The notes beneath the pieces are model-generated. The model was not told the origin of the DNA, made no database searches, and saw only the letters and a program-made list of their open reading frames with translations. A DNA stretch of 64,000 nucleotides from Rana temporaria (taxonomy: Eukaryota; Chordata; Amphibia; Anura; Ranidae), in the NCBI RefSeq assembly GCF_905171775.1, contig NC_053499.1, forward strand, positions 22,766,519 through 22,830,518, in the 5' to 3' direction. Within the stretch, counting starts at the first letter, position 1. Every line of letters begins with the position of its first letter. Shown piece by piece: positions 33,361 through 45,094 of this stretch. The position numbers were made by a program, and so were the translations under genes.

Positions 33361-34240
33361 TTAACCACTTAAGGACCGGACCAATATGCTGCTACATGAC
33401 CCAAGGGGTTTTTACAATTCGGCACTGCGTCGCTTTAACAGACAATTGTGCGGTCGTGCGACGTGGCTCCCAAACAAAATTGGCGTCCTTTTTTCCCCAC
33501 AAATAGAGCTTTCTTTTGGTGGTATTTGATCACCTCTGCGGTTTTTATTTTTTGCGCTATAAACAAAAATAGAGTGACAATTTTGAAAAATATGCAATAT
33601 TTTTTACTTTTTGCTATAATAAATATCCCCCAAAAACATATATACATTTTTTTTTCCTCAGTTTAGGCCGATACGTATTCTTCTACCTATTTTTGGTAAA
33701 AAAAATCGCAATAAGCGTTTATCGATTGGTTTGCGCAAAATTTATAGCGTTTACAAAATAGGGGATAGTTTTATTGCATTTTTATTAATTATTTTTTTTT
33801 ACTATTAATGGTGGAAATCAGCGTTTTTTTTTTTTTCGTGACTGCGACATTATGGCGGACACTTCGGACAATTTTTACACATTTTTGGGACCATTGTCAT
33901 TTTCACAGCAAAAAATGCATTTAAATTGCATTGTTTATTGTGAAAATGACAGTTGCAGTTTGGGAGTTAACCACAGGGGGCGCTGTAGGATTTAGTGTTC
34001 ACCTAGTGTGTGTTTACAACTGTAGGGGGGTGTGGCTGTAGGAATGACGTCATCGATCGAGTCTCCCTATATAAGGGATCACTCAATCGATGCAGCCGCC
34101 ACAGTGAAGCACGGGGAAGCCGTGTTTACATACGGCTCTCCCCGTTCTTCAGCTCCGGGGAGCGATCGCGACGGAGCGGCTATAAACGAATAGCCGCGCC
34201 GTCGTCCCGGATCGCTCCCCAAGGGAATCCGACCGCCGAA
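33361..34240 (+). mobile_element. Family T element, copy 6, right end not resolved
   Basis: Perfect start TTAACCACTTAAGGACCGG, conserved box at 33495-33540, GCGCAAAATTTATAGCG, ATTATGGCGGACACTTCGGA, then the hairpin ATCGATCGAGTCTCC / GATCACTCAATCGAT around 34050-34094 and a GC-rich palindromic region. No TTAA-ended right terminus is visible before 34290. Confidence 0.75.
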
Positions 34241-35713
34241 ACTCCCTGTAGTCCCAATGGCCAATCCATCCCTGCCTGGGGGTAGTAGGATGGGGTTTAG
34301 CCTGGGGAGATGATGCTTCAATTGTATAGAGTGGGGGGATCTCCACATCTAGAGAGGAGGGAGACTTTAAGATGTTACATTTTGTGGAACTACAAGCAAC
34401 AACAGAACAATGGATGATAAAGTTGTCTGTATATAGTGTCTATAATATGCTGGAACAGATCCTTGAACTAAAGATGGTAATGGGTGCAGGAGACAATGAT
34501 GTCTATATACAGTGTCTATAAGACTGGGCTATCGCCCACTCACTACACTGGAACAGAAGAGGATGATGATGAGGATTATGATCTCTCAGGAATGTGGCTC
34601 AAGGAATGACATATGGCCTCCGCCACACCGCACAATGGCTCACACGAACCCGATATCCCTGCAGTGTGGATGGAACAGGAGCGGCCGCTGGAAAGTGAAA
34701 GGGAACTGTCCGCAGGTGTCCTTCTAGATATCCACTGGGTAACTCCACCAGGGCAGACTGCAACTCAAGTGCAGCTTAACCTGTAACAGATTCCCTGCAT
34801 GCAGATCCACGCTGGTCCCAAGAGAGCATGCCAGGCCTCAAGCCTTCCCTCAAGCAGGCAGCCGCATTTTTTGAGGATGGACACAACATTGTGCCAGTAA
34901 AAGTCTCTGCATGAGACATGGGTGCCTGTACCCTGTGTGAATGTGCCCTCACACTTGTGTTTGGGAGGGTAGTAAAAACATCATGTATGTCTTTTTACTG
35001 TGCCCAACGGCACTTCCCCCTTTTTTGCAAATATATATGGCTATATGGATAATATATGTTGTGGCCATAAAGCATTTTGCATAGCAAAAATTATTAATAC
35101 TGCATTCAGCCACAGCACTCCCCCCAGTTCTCCCAGGCTCTAGCATTCCATCAGTTTCTACCTCTTCTCTGTGATAACTGAGGCCATAAGATTTCATCAC
35201 TTCGAGGATCGGTTCTGCATTTACCTGGCTGGTACCAGCTAAGAAAGCAGCCAATATGCCTTGGAGGGCAGAGTAGGGATTAGGGGGTCTAATAAACCCC
35301 AGGTTTCTCCATAAAGAGGAGAAACCCAAGGTTTCACAAGGGATGATAAATATCACTTGAAAATAGCTGAATAATTTTTTTGAGGTTGGGGCAGGGTCAG
35401 GGATGGGCCCAGGGGTGCGGTCATGGGCCCCATCAGGTAGGCTGTAGGGGGCCCCATGATATCTAACAGGGGCCCTGGTCTCTGGTAAGGAGGGAGTGGG
35501 GGCATAGACTTTGGCAGTGGCTGTGTATGTGCAGCACTGCAGCAAGCATTAATTCCCAGTCACACTGTCTGGGGGGGCACTGGGGAGCAGCAGAGAAATA
35601 AGAGCACAGCCTACTATGCTGGATTTTGTAGTCCCATGGAGGTGGGGAAATGCTCACACATACTGGTGAGGGGGGCTGGTCATATAAAGTAAAAGGCTCT
35701 GTGCTGTTACAGG
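34241..35713. other. No confirmed gene; unassigned minus-strand frame
   Basis: Contains a 198-codon minus-strand frame (35545-34949) that is not repeat-driven. Its middle part (residues about 60-140, with FSSLWRNLGFIRPPNPYSAL) is compositionally protein-like, but no family is recognised, and the N-terminal part overlaps a GGGGCCC-rich MITE-like stretch (35380-35480). It could be an exon relic or chance. Confidence 0.3.
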
Positions 35714-36228
35714 CAGGGCAGGACTTAGGGTGGTGGGGTCCCCTGGGCTTAATAATCGAAGGGGCCCCCTGGAGCAGAGAAGCGGGGGGGTCGGCTGTTA
35801 CTGCGGGGGGAGCAGTGCGCCAATCATACTTTTTGAACGGGGGGATTTGCCAACCGACCGATCAAAGTTGTTGAGCGGGGGGGGGGGATTGTAGCCGCTG
35901 TACAGAGGGCCGCCTTCAGTAATTTTATCTTATACAGCTGCAGTGAATGGGGCCCCCTGGTGTCGAGGAGCGGGGGAGGCCCGAAATTGCCGCAAACGGG
36001 GGTTTGCCGCAAAATTTCCGGGAGGGCATTGCCGCGAAATTGCGGGAGAGTGTTGCCGGAATTGCCACGAACGGGGGATTGTCGCGAAATTGCGGGAGGG
36101 GATTGCAGTGAAATTGCGGGAGGGGGTTGTCGCAATTGGGGGGGTTGCCGAGATTGGGCCCGGGGGCCCCTATTGGGCGGGGCCCATGGGCTTGAGCCCA
36201 GTCAAGCCCAATGGTAAGTCCGGCCCTG
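35714..36228. mobile_element. Non-autonomous hAT, perfect 8-bp TSD
   Basis: Ends CAGGGCAGGACTTAGGGTGG and AATGGTAAGTCCGGCCCTG with the exact duplication GTTACAGG (35706-35713, 36229-36236). The interior holds GAGCGGGGG and GCCGCGAAATTGCGGGAGGG repeats (a short 27-bp minisatellite at 35980-36140). No transposase. Confidence 0.92.
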
Positions 36229-36236
36229 GTTACAGG

Positions 36237-36533
36237 GCTGCCATGGCTGACCTGACCCCTGGCTAGAAACACTTATTGTCTGGCACACTGCTTTAAGGGG
36301 GAACTTTGCAGACTCTGGGGTAAAGGGGGACACTAATGTAAGTGAGATCTCTGGATTCTGTGGTAACCAGAGACCCCCTCACATCAGAGGCCCCCTACAT
36401 CCCAGTCTGCAGAGATACCCTGTGTGTCAGAGTCCCCCCCCCCCCTTACAGTCCACAGCATTCTTTAGATCAGATTTCCCAGTGTGAAGGGGAACTCTGT
36501 GGATTCCAATGTAAGGGGGACTATCTGGGAACT
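36237..36533. repeat. Degenerate minisatellite (ACTCTGTGGATTCC... units)
   Basis: Irregular units with GGGGGAACTTTGCAGACTCT, GGTAAAGGGGGA, GTAAGGGGGACTA. The text resumes after the next MITE at 37454 (GGGGAAACTGTG, GACTCTGGTGTAAGG). Confidence 0.6.
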
Positions 36534-37453
36534 CTAAGGCCTAGTACACACGAGAGGATTTATCCGCGGATCCTCTCGAAATCCGCGGAAATCCTCTTGA
36601 GGATTTCCGCGGATTTGGATCCGATGGAGTGTACTCACCATAGGATCGAAATCCGCGCCGAAATCCCATCGCGATGACGTGTCGCGCCGTCGCCGCGATG
36701 ATGACGCGGCGACGTGCGCGACGCGGTCATATAAGGAATTCCACGCATGCGTCGAATCATTACGACGCATGCGGGGGATCCATTCGGACGGATGGATCCG
36801 GTGAGTCTGTACAGACCAGCGGATCAATCCGTTGGGATGGATTCAAGCGGATAGATTTGAAAGCATGTCTTCAAATTTTTATCCGCTTGAAATCCATCCC
36901 AGGGGATAAAAATCTGCGGAAACAGATCCGCTGGGTTGTACACACCAGCGGATCTATCCGCTGGAACTGATCCGCTGGTACACACGAGAGGATCTATCGG
37001 CTGGAATTTATCCGCGGACCGGTTTCAGCGGATAGATCCGCTGGTGCGTACGATCCAGCGGATATTTATCCGCGGATATTTTTCCGGACGATGGATTTCC
37101 AGTGGATCAAAATTTCTTAGCATGCTTAGAAATATATCCGCTGGAATCCAGTCCAGCGGATTGATCCGCTGGTCTGTACAGACTCACCGGATCAATCCGT
37201 CCGATTCCCTCCCTCGCATGCGTCGTAATGATTCGACGCATGCGTGGAAGTCCTTATATTTCAGCGTCGCGCACGTCGGCGCGTCATCATCGCGGCGACC
37301 GCGCGACACATCACCGCGGAGGGAATTCCGTGCGGATTTTTATTTGATGGTTAGTACAACCAGCAGATCAAAATCCGCCAGAGGATTTATCCGCGGAAAC
37401 GGTCCTCCGGACCGTTTCCGCGGATAAATCCTCTCGTGTGTACTAGGCATAAG
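36534..37453. mobile_element. Family G palindromic MITE, longest copy (920 bp)
   Basis: Ends CTAAGGCCTAGTACACACGA and CTCGTGTGTACTAGGCATAAG. The interior contains repeated GGATCTATCCGCTGGAA modules in alternating orientation, making a nest of hairpins, plus two mirror copies of the CATGCGTCG...CGACGCATGC palindrome. It looks like two family G units fused head to head. Confidence 0.82.
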
Positions 37454-37749
37454 GGGGAAACTGTGTTATAAGATGTAATGCTATTGACTCTGGTGTAAGG
37501 TGTAATTAAAGAGCTTGACTTGTAGTTTTGTTAGCTGTTTTATTTTGTTAAGGGTATCTGAAAGACGGGTTTCAAATGTTTTGACAGGGGCGCCATTTCA
37601 GTGCTTGCCATAGGCGCCATTTTCACTAGATATGCCTCTGCCCTGAGGACAGGGTTGATGACCACTTCTCTAGCAGGTTCAGTTCCTTTTGAGCCAAAGA
37701 TGGTCGGTGGCTGGGCATTTTACCCGGTAAGACGACATTGAGGAGGTGA
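37454..37749. mobile_element. hAT terminal fragment (CTAGATATGCCTCTG) and minisatellite tail
   Basis: 37580-37643 (GGGGCGCCATTTCAGTGCTT, GCCATAGGCGCCATTTTCAC, TAGATATGCCTCTG) is nearly the same as 51950-52002. In reverse complement the end reads CAGAGGCATATCTAG, a hAT-like terminus. Confidence 0.6.
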
Positions 37750-38108
37750 CGGAGTATTAATTTTGATTTTGGTCAGGTATATTGGAGGAGGCTGATCGGG
37801 TTTATATAAGAGAACACATGGTTTTTAGGTTTTATCTGGTTCATACTATAGCACATCAGGTTTGTACTGGCGTATGGCATGTTGGAGCACGCCAGGCTTG
37901 TAATAGAACATCCCAGGTTCATAGGAAAGTATACCAGGTTCATGGTAGATAGCACTTGGTCCCTTGGTCCTCCAGTATGCACATCCGTGCTTATTGGAGC
38001 TCACCAGGTTCATAAGAGAGCACCAAGGAAGGGTCATATTGAATCAAGCTGTTTCATATTAAACTCCATCTGGATAATATTGCTGGGATGCCATGAACAT
38101 GCCAGATT

Positions 38109-38997
38109 CAGTGGTGGCTGGTGCTCAAAATTTTTGGGGGGGGCGCAAACAAACAAAAAAAAAAAACAATTGCAGCCTCACTGTGCCCATCAAATGCAGC
38201 CACTGGGCCCATCAAACGCAGCCACTGTGCCATCAATTGTCACCACTGTGCCATGCCATCAAACGCAGCCACTGCGCCATGCCATCAAACGCAGCCACTG
38301 TGCCATCAATTGTCACCACTGTGCCATGCCATCAAACGCAGCCACTGTGCCCATCAATTGTCACCACTGTGCCAATTTTCGCCACTGTGCCCTTTAATTG
38401 TCGCCACTGTGCCCTGTAATTGTCGCCACTGTGCCCTTTAATTGTCGCCACTGTGCCCTGTAATTGTCGCCACTGTGCCCTGTAATTGTCGCCACTGTGC
38501 CCTGTAATTGTCGCCACTGTGCCAATTGTCGCCACTGTGCCCTTTAATTGTCGCCACTGTGCCCTTTAATTGTCGCCACTGTGCCAATTGTCGCCACTGT
38601 GCCCTGTAATTGTCGCCACTGTGCCCTATAATTGTCGCCACTGTGCCAATTGTCACCACTGTGCCCTTTAATTGTCGCCACTGTGCCCTGTAATTGTCAC
38701 ACTGTGCCCTGTAATTGTCGCCACTGTGCCCTGTAAAATGCTGCCCCCCTGCCCGGCACTTACCTTTCTGGGGTCAGCCATCCTCCTTCCACACTGGCTC
38801 CGATAGGCACTTCCACAGCCAACCAGCTGCCGTTATTCAGATGGCCAGCGATCACCAGGGGGCCGGCCATCTGAATAGTCGGCGGCAGCGGCAATACATA
38901 GATTCCTGCGATGCATAAATCTATGTATTGTATTCAATGGCGGTGCGGGAGCGAGAGGGGGCGGCACTCCGGCGCCCTCTATGGACGCACCGCCACT
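38109..38997 (+). mobile_element. hAT-like element (CAGTGGTGGCTGGTG) carrying a 22-bp minisatellite
   Basis: Left end CAGTGGTGGCTGGTGCTCAA; right end GGACGCACCGCCACT reads AGTGGCGGTGCGTCC in complement, an imperfect inverted repeat. No exact 8-bp TSD could be seen, perhaps because both flanks are satellite. Right third is GC-rich with a GCCAGCGATCACC...GGGGGCCGGCC stretch. Confidence 0.65.
38180..38740 (+). repeat. 22-bp minisatellite (AATTGTCGCCACTGTGCCCT)
   Basis: About 24 units of AATTGTCGCCACTGTGCCCTGT with 16-bp shortened units (CAATTGTCGCCACTGTGC). The left part has the related CATCAAACGCAGCCACTGTG units, also found at 27655-27790. Confidence 0.95.
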
Positions 38998-39240
38998 TTC
39001 ATATTGGAGCATGCAGGCTTCATACTGAACATACCAGGCTCATATTGAAGCACCACAGGTTCATATTAGAGTCCTTGTTAGAGCACACCATGTTCTTATT
39101 AGGACTGATAGGGTTCATAATAGAGAACATCAGGTTTATAATGAAGCATGCCATACTGGAGCAGACCAGGTTTGTAGAGCACACCAGATTTAGCTGGTTT
39201 GAGATTATTACAGGTCTGCTACAACATGACTTTAATAGCT

Positions 39241-39841
39241 GCAGTTGATTGGATATTCTTGTACACGAACATGCTCTAAGAATATTGATACTAGAAATTA
39301 AGGTTCTTTAATTATCGAGGTACTGATGGAGGTCATCCAGACTTGTGTCTGAAAAGCCGTAGAATAAACCACTTTTGCGCCAGTAGGGATGCCTGCGTGT
39401 GAAGGGGTTAATTGCTATAAAATGCTTGGTATGGTGATAAGAGTAATCCATAAGATTCAATTAAGTTTATCAGGCAATTAGACACACAGAGGCACAGACA
39501 CAGTAATTACATCTTGCAGATTATCAAGAGAGAAAGCATATCTGTAGCGAATCTCCAGAGAGGCTCAGACTCTCCTCTCTTAGAAAGCGGCAGATCAGTG
39601 GGCAGATCAAGCCTGGAGCCTCTCCTGGGCCACCACGGATAGAAGGAAAGCATGCGATTCACTCAAGTGGTGTTCTCTTAATTTAAAAGCCACAAATGCT
39701 GCTAGATTCCAAGCTTTGCTGGGGTATGAAGACACCCTGATGTCTGCACAATAATTTCTGCTATTGCTAAAGTCTATGATGAAAGTGTATCTAAATCCAT
39801 AAAATACCTGTAGAGCTACGCCCATAGGAGCTGCTGAATAT
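39241..39841. other. No gene seen
   Basis: Unique-looking. A 118-codon minus frame at 39607-39963 overlaps the next element and is not assignable. Confidence 0.45.
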
Positions 39842-40257
39842 AGGGCCGCTGATAAGCCAGTACAACTGGCCCTGTTGTAGCAGGCCCCGGCCAGCAGAGG
39901 CCCGGATGGCAACCCCCTTTTTTTTTTTGGGGTCCGGAGGTCCCCAGGGGCCCGGAGGCCCACAGGGCCCCAGATGGCAACTCCCCTTTTTTTATATATA
40001 TATTATATATATATATATATATATATTTTAATATATTTTTATTTTATTTTTTATTAGGGACATTTTTTTTTTTTTTTTTTTCTAAAAAATATATATTTTT
40101 TCTAATATATATATTTTTTTATATTTTATTAAAGGGCCAATTTTTTTTTCTTAGGGGTACGGGGGTTCCCAGGGGCCCGGAGATCCCCAGGGCCCGGGAT
40201 GAAAACACCCCTTTTTTTTATAAAAAAATAAATACAGTTTTATATATTTTTTTATTT

Positions 40258-40325
<68 letters not shown>

Positions 40326-40400
40326 CCCCCCTTTTTTTTATAATTTTCTTTTTTTATATTATTTTATTTCTTTTTTTATATTTCTTTTTTTATATTATTT

Positions 40401-40462
<62 letters not shown>

Positions 40463-40857
40463 TAAAGGGCTCATGAGGTCTCCAGGGCCCCATGTGGCAA
40501 ACCCCCTTTCTTTTTTTCTTTTTTTTATAAATGTTTTTTTTTATTTTTTATTAAAGGGCCCAGAGGTCCCCAGGGCCCTGGATGGCAACCCCCCCCTTTT
40601 TTTTTATAAATGTTTATTTATTTATTTTATATATTTTTTATTATTTTTTTATTAAAGGGCCCAGAGGTCCCGGGATTGGCAACCCCCCTTTTTGTAATTT
40701 CTTTTTATAAAAAAAAAAAAAATTCTCAATTTGCGGCAGCCCCCCTCTCCCGCTTCTCAATTTCAGACGGCAGCACCCCCCCCCCTGGGTTCTCTGCTCC
40801 AGGGGGTCCATGACTGAAGCTGTGTAACGGGCCCCATAATTCCTGATGGCGGCCCTG
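39842..40857. mobile_element. Probable hAT with internal AT-rich tandem units
   Basis: Left TAGGGCCGCTGATAAG and right CTGATGGCGGCCCTG form degenerate inverted ends. Flanks GCTGAATA and GCTGCATT agree at 6 of 8 positions. The interior repeats a unit of about 100 bp: GGGCCCRGAGGTCCCCAGGG, GGATGGCAACCCCCC, then poly(T)/(TA)n. A relative starts at 45017 (CAGGGCCGCCATCAGG). Confidence 0.65.
39990..40460 (+). repeat. (TA)n and T-rich low-complexity tracts
   Basis: Long uninterrupted (AT)n runs at 40261-40306 and 40405-40458 and several poly(T) runs within the element 39842-40857. Confidence 0.95.
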
Positions 40858-40902
40858 GCTGCATTTATTGGGTCCTCTGTCGGGATGCACCGATACCAGT
40901 TT
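40858..40902. mobile_element. hAT terminus fragment (GGGATGCACCGATACC)
   Basis: GGGATGCACCGATACCAG (40882-40899) is a classic hAT-like end. Matching interior text with GATACC and GTATCAATACTTTTT appears at 41996-42052 beyond two younger MITEs. Compare the terminus at 52840-52886 (TACCGATAC...GGGACATCCCTA). Confidence 0.5.
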
Positions 40903-41241
40903 TTAAAGTGGTTGTAAACCCTTTACAACTACTTTTTGCTACAGGTAAGCCTATAATAAGGCTTACCTGTAGCTACCCCGGATATCTCCTAAACCTGCAC
41001 TGTTTAGGAGATATCCCCTGTATCTGCATGGGCTGATGTCATCGGCACATGCGCACTAAAGAGTGTGCCGTTACCAGCGAGAGTGACGTCATCGCGGCTA
41101 TGGCCAATCACAATGCCGGAGCCCTCGATACCCAGAAGTAACTCCAGGAGCGATGTCGCCGCCAGCCGGAGCAGTGTGTGCATACTAGCTCATTATGCCT
41201 TTGTCTTGCAGGTTTGTTCATGGGTTTACAACCACTTTTAA
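40903..41241. mobile_element. Palindromic MITE with TTAA borders (AAAGTGGTTGTAAACCC)
   Basis: Inverted ends TTAAAGTGGTTGTAAACCC and GGGTTTACAACCACTTTTAA with TTAA at both borders (40903-40906, 41238-41241). Hairpins TAAGCCTATAATAAGGCTTA and GGATATCTCCTAAAC / GTTTAGGAGATATCC are inside. Confidence 0.88.
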
Positions 41242-41247
41242 GACTAT

Positions 41248-41986
41248 GACCCGGATTCACAGACAGCGGCGCACATTTATGCCACCGTAGCATATCTCCT
41301 GTACGCTACGCCGACGCAGCGCAGAGAGGCAAGCACTGAATTCACAAAGCCAGTGCTCCCAAAACTGCGCTGGGTTTCCTAGGCGTAAGCCGGCGTAGGT
41401 GGAAGTGGGCGTGAGCCATGCAAATGAGGCGTGACCCCATGCAAATGATGGGCCGAGCGCCAGACAGATACGTATAACGAACGGCGCATGCGCCGTCACA
41501 TGGACGGATGCTCAGAATCACGTCGGAACTACTCCCTAAGATACGTCGGATCACTGCCTAGGGCGTGAACGTAACCTACGCTCAGCCATATTCACGTCCA
41601 ACGTAAACTACGTAAAATACACCGGCTTGTGTTCCCTGGTGCAGCCCTTTGCATGGATGCTGCTGAGTTACACCTCCTTTATGGGGCATACCTTTACGAC
41701 GTACGTATAACTTACGCGCACTTGCGTCGGGCGCACGTACGTTCGTGAATCGCCGTATCTCCCTCATTTGCATATTTGAATGGAAAATCAATGGAAGCTC
41801 GAAATGCGTCCAGCGTAAATATGCGCCCACTCTACGCCGGCGTAGGCAAGTTACGTCGGTGGGATGAAGCCTGTTTTTAGGCGTATCTTAGTATGTGGGC
41901 CCGGCGCACAGATACGACTGCGCATATTTGCACTTACGCGGCGTATCTGGAGATACGTCGGCGCAAGTGCTTTGTGAATACGGGCC
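41248..41986. mobile_element. Family P palindromic MITE, copy 7, TAT target duplication
   Basis: Ends GACCCGGATTCACAGA and GTGAATACGGGCC with TAT on each side (41245-41247, 41987-41989). It is the reverse-orientation counterpart of 6925-7686: CTACGCCGACGCAGCGCAGAG, AATGAGGCGTGACCCCATGC and GTTCGTGAATCGCCG all have partners there. Confidence 0.82.
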
Positions 41987-41989
41987 TAT

Positions 41990-42471
41990 GAGTATGAGTA
42001 TCAATACTTTTTCTCAAGTATTTGCCGTTACCAATCACTGATACCTATTTTTAGGGTCATGTGACAGTTTTTTTAGGGTTTGTTCACACCATGAAGAATT
42101 TGGTGTAGTTACTTACTCGGAAATGACAGTGATTGACCAGCTTCTTGCTGTTTATGTTTGACCCCTTGCAACTGCGAGACAATTGTTTGATTGATGTGCG
42201 GCCCCATTGATCCCAATGGGCGAGCGTGCCTGTGAACCTGTCAAGCTCTCTACACTTTGCGTCTCCACACTTTCCCTCAGGAACCTTTCCTTATTGCTAG
42301 TGCTGTCCCTAACAGATGGGGTACCTTTCCTTACACTACCCACTCGCATAAAGCTTCCTGAACCCAGGGCCATGATTTTAAATAGACTCTGCCAAACTCT
42401 GCAAACCAAGTTAAAATTGTGGCAGTGAAGCAAAGTACCGAGGGCGTGGCATGTGTATAGCCCCATCCAGC
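41990..42471. other. No gene seen; hAT interior remnant at left
   Basis: 41996-42060 continues the hAT-like text begun at 40882. The rest is unique-looking, with a 104-codon minus frame that has no recognisable domain. Confidence 0.4.
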
Positions 42472-42809
42472 TTTAGGCTCTGTTCACACCTAGGCATATA
42501 TACGCCTGAAGCGCGACGCCGCAGCAACCCCTAAGACGCTGGAGGGATGATTTTACATTGCCCTCTATGGAGATGGTTCACATCTCCACGCCGAACGCCG
42601 TACGCCTGCCGCCTGAAAACAAGTCCCGGACCTTTTTTTCAGGCGGCTTTCGGCGTTCGGCATAGGAGATGTGGACCTGGGGGTAAGCTGCATTCACAAT
42701 CGCGGCGTTTTGTCGCCGCAAATCGCGGTACAAAACGCCACAATTTGTCGCCGCAACTCGCGGGACAAAACGCCGCGATTAGGTACGCCAAGGTGTGAAT
42801 GCAGCCTAA
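42472..42809. mobile_element. Family G palindromic MITE (TTCACACC termini)
   Basis: Ends TTAGGCTCTGTTCACACC and GGTGTGAATGCAGCCTAA, with hairpins GAACGCCG...CGGCGTTC, GCGGCGTTTTGTCGCCGC and repeated CGCGGTACAAAACGCC. Confidence 0.72.
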
Positions 42810-43129
42810 ATGCTAGAATCCCAACCATTGGTAAGACCATAACTCAACTGTCTTTTTTTCAACCCCCTTCCCCCTTGGCCGTCAGTGTGAAAGAGCCCAA
42901 ATGGGATTTTTGAGGTGTTCAGGCAGGGGCATTGCTAGGTGGCAAAAAGACCAGGGGCTTCAGCCCGGAGTCTAAGGCCGGCAACGGGGGTGGGTGTGTA
43001 TGTGTATGTGGCGCAGGCTTTTTTTTGGGCTTGGCAGTGGGGTTGTGTGGCAGGGGGAAAGCTCACTTGCTGGTTGCTGCCTGGCTTACCAGTGCCCATC
43101 AACGCTGACCACTAAACTCACCTGCTTAA

Positions 43130-43405
43130 CACACTGACCATTACACTTACCTACCTGACATACATACACTAACCTACCTACCTGACATACAAATACTGAC
43201 CTATCTATCTGACATACATACACTGACCTACCTACCTGACATACATACACTGACCTACCTACACTAACCTACCTACACTGACGGTAGTGACATACATACA
43301 CCGACGGTAGTTACAGTACATACATACACCTACCTACCTGACAACTGACCTACCTGACATACATACACTGACATACCTGACATACATACACTGACCTACC
43401 TGAAC
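43130..43405 (+). repeat. Minisatellite of CTACCTGACATACATACACT units
   Basis: About ten units of 20-28 bp built from CCTACCTGACATACATACACTGA, within the hAT 42924-44491. Confidence 0.9.
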
Positions 43406-43421
43406 AGGAGACGGACTTCAT

Positions 43422-44124
43422 GGCCCAGATTCACAGAGATCGGCGTATCTCTGTGCGGGCGTAACGTATCTCATTTACTTTATGCCGCCGCAAGTTTTCA
43501 GGCAAGTGCTTTATTCACAAAGCACTTGCCTGTAAAGTTGCGGCGGCGTAGCGTAAATCACCCGGCGGAATTCAAATTCGGCTGGTAGGGGGCGTGTTTC
43601 ATTTAAATGAAGCGCGTCCCTGCGCCGAACGAACTGCGCATGCGCCGTCCCTAAAATTTCCCGGCGTGCATTGCTCTAAATGACGTCGCAAGGACGTCAT
43701 TGGTTTTGACGTGGACGTAAATTACGTCCAGCCCCATTCACGGAAGACTTACGCAAACAACGTAATTTTATAAATTTTCGACGTGGGAACGACGGCCATA
43801 CTTAACATCGACTGCGCCTCATAGACCCAGGCGCAACTTTACGCCGGGAAAAGCCTAACGTAAACGTCGTAACTTGACTGCGTCGGCCGCGCGTACGTTC
43901 GTGAATTCGCGAATCTAGCTAATTTGCATACTCGACGGGGAAATCGAAGGAAGCGCCACCTAGCAGGCAAAAAAAAAATTGAGAGACTTACGCCTGTCGG
44001 ATCTAATGGATATCTATGCGTAACTGATTCTAAGAATCAGTCGCATAGATACGACGGCCCAGATTAGGACTTACGACGGCGTACATGGCGCTGCGCCGTC
44101 GTAAGCCCTTTGAGAATCTGGGCC
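43422..44124. mobile_element. Family P palindromic MITE, copy 8, CAT target duplication
   Basis: Ends GGCCCAGATTCACAGAG and TTTGAGAATCTGGGCC with CAT on each side (43419-43421, 44125-44127). GGCAAGTGCTTTATTCACAA / AAGCACTTGCC palindrome at 43500-43531, GGTAGGGGGCGTGTTTCATT and AACGACGGCCATACTTAACAT are shared with 62692-63898, which is its inverted near-twin. Confidence 0.85.
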
Positions 44125-44223
44125 CATGTGTCCTGCAGCAGCTCAGCTCAGCCGTGGTGTGTGGAGCGCCCATCATCACAGCAGGCAGCCAGTCGCCAGA
44201 GGAGGAGAGCGGCCGCATTGTAA

Positions 44224-44338
44224 TTCCCACCTTCTGGAGCCTGCAGCGCCTATGATGGACGTCACACGTCCCGCGGTCCCGGCATTGGACCAGTGGGATG
44301 TCCATCATAGGTGCTGCAGGCTCCAGAAGGCGGGACCT
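44224..44338. repeat. Perfect-arm hairpin inside the hAT
   Basis: TCCCACCTTCTGGAGCCTGC ... CTATGATGGAC pairs with GTCCATCATAGGTGCTGCAG ... CCAGAAGGCGGGA; arms of about 42 bases around a 30-base loop. Confidence 0.88.
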
Positions 44339-44491
44339 GCTATGTCACTCGGCCGCACCCCGCGGCGCTCAGTATCAGATCGGTCCCCGCTCGACGGCTC
44401 AGGGCTAACAATAGAATGCTACATGCCTGAGACCCGGGGGCGTTTTTTCGGGACCCATTATGGGCTCCAGCCTCCCCTCCCGACGCCCCTG

Positions 44492-45016
44492 CGTTCAAGG
44501 ATGATGGAAAAATGTTGTTTTCTTTTAATCATGGAGGATGCCACAAAGCATTTTGTCTTGCTTTCAATTTTGCCTCTCCAACATTCTGATCCTCACCTTG
44601 CATACATACATACATGCAACAAAACCTATTCTCGCCGTAAATAAAAGAGTTTTCTTTTCTATATCAAACCACGTTTGCATCTGCCTGTCTTCATTCAGAA
44701 ATAGAGAAAAGAGAAGAACACAGAATGTATACAAAGAAAGGGATTCCAATGCTTTCATCCCCAACCTTCATTAACACTGCCACACAAACATGGGAACGGT
44801 AACCTTGAATGGAGATCCTGCTTTCAACTTTTTAATTAGTTGATACACAGCCATGCTGATAGCCTTTAACTGCCTGCCAGTGCTCACCCCTTTTTATCAG
44901 ATGATTGCTGTAGCAGATGTTTATATGGTCTTGCTTTTTATTTTATTTTAAAGAGAACAAGGCAGAAATAAGCATTTGTAAGAATCTGAATCTCCTCCAC
45001 TCGTCAGATGCATAGG
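44492..45016. other. No gene seen
   Basis: Unique-looking AT-rich text with a short CATACATACATACATG run at 44600. Confidence 0.45.
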
Positions 45017-45086
45017 CAGGGCCGCCATCAGGGGGGTACAGGCAGTACACCTGTAAGGGGCCCGGAGGTCCCCAGGGCCCCAGATG
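45017..45086 (+). mobile_element. hAT left-end fragment (CAGGGCCGCCATCAGG)
   Basis: CAGGGCCGCCATCAGGGGGG then GGGGCCCGGAGGTCCCCAGG, matching the element at 39842-40857 in its right terminus (reverse complement) and its interior. Interrupted or truncated by the hAT at 45095. Confidence 0.6.
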
Positions 45087-45094
45087 GAGATAAG

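Larger units (their letters stand above)
37750..39240 (+). repeat. Minisatellite (CACCAGGTTCATA units) split by a hAT
   Basis: Units of about 25-30 bp such as GAGCACACCAGGTTCATATT, on both sides of the hAT at 38109-38997 (37790-38108 and 38998-39200). Strong drift; the frames across it are artefacts. Confidence 0.75.
42924..44491. mobile_element. Non-autonomous hAT with tandem array, nested P element and hairpin
   Basis: Ends CAGGGGCATTGCTAGGTGG and GGAGGGGCGTCG-type complement (CCCGACGCCCCTG). Flanks TGTTCAGG and CGTTCAAG match at 6 of 8 bases, an aged TSD. Contains a CTACCTGACATACATACA array (43130-43405), family P copy 8 and a strong hairpin (44224-44338). GGGGCTTCAGCCC at left is mirrored as GGGCTCCAGCC at right. 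Confidence 0.78.
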
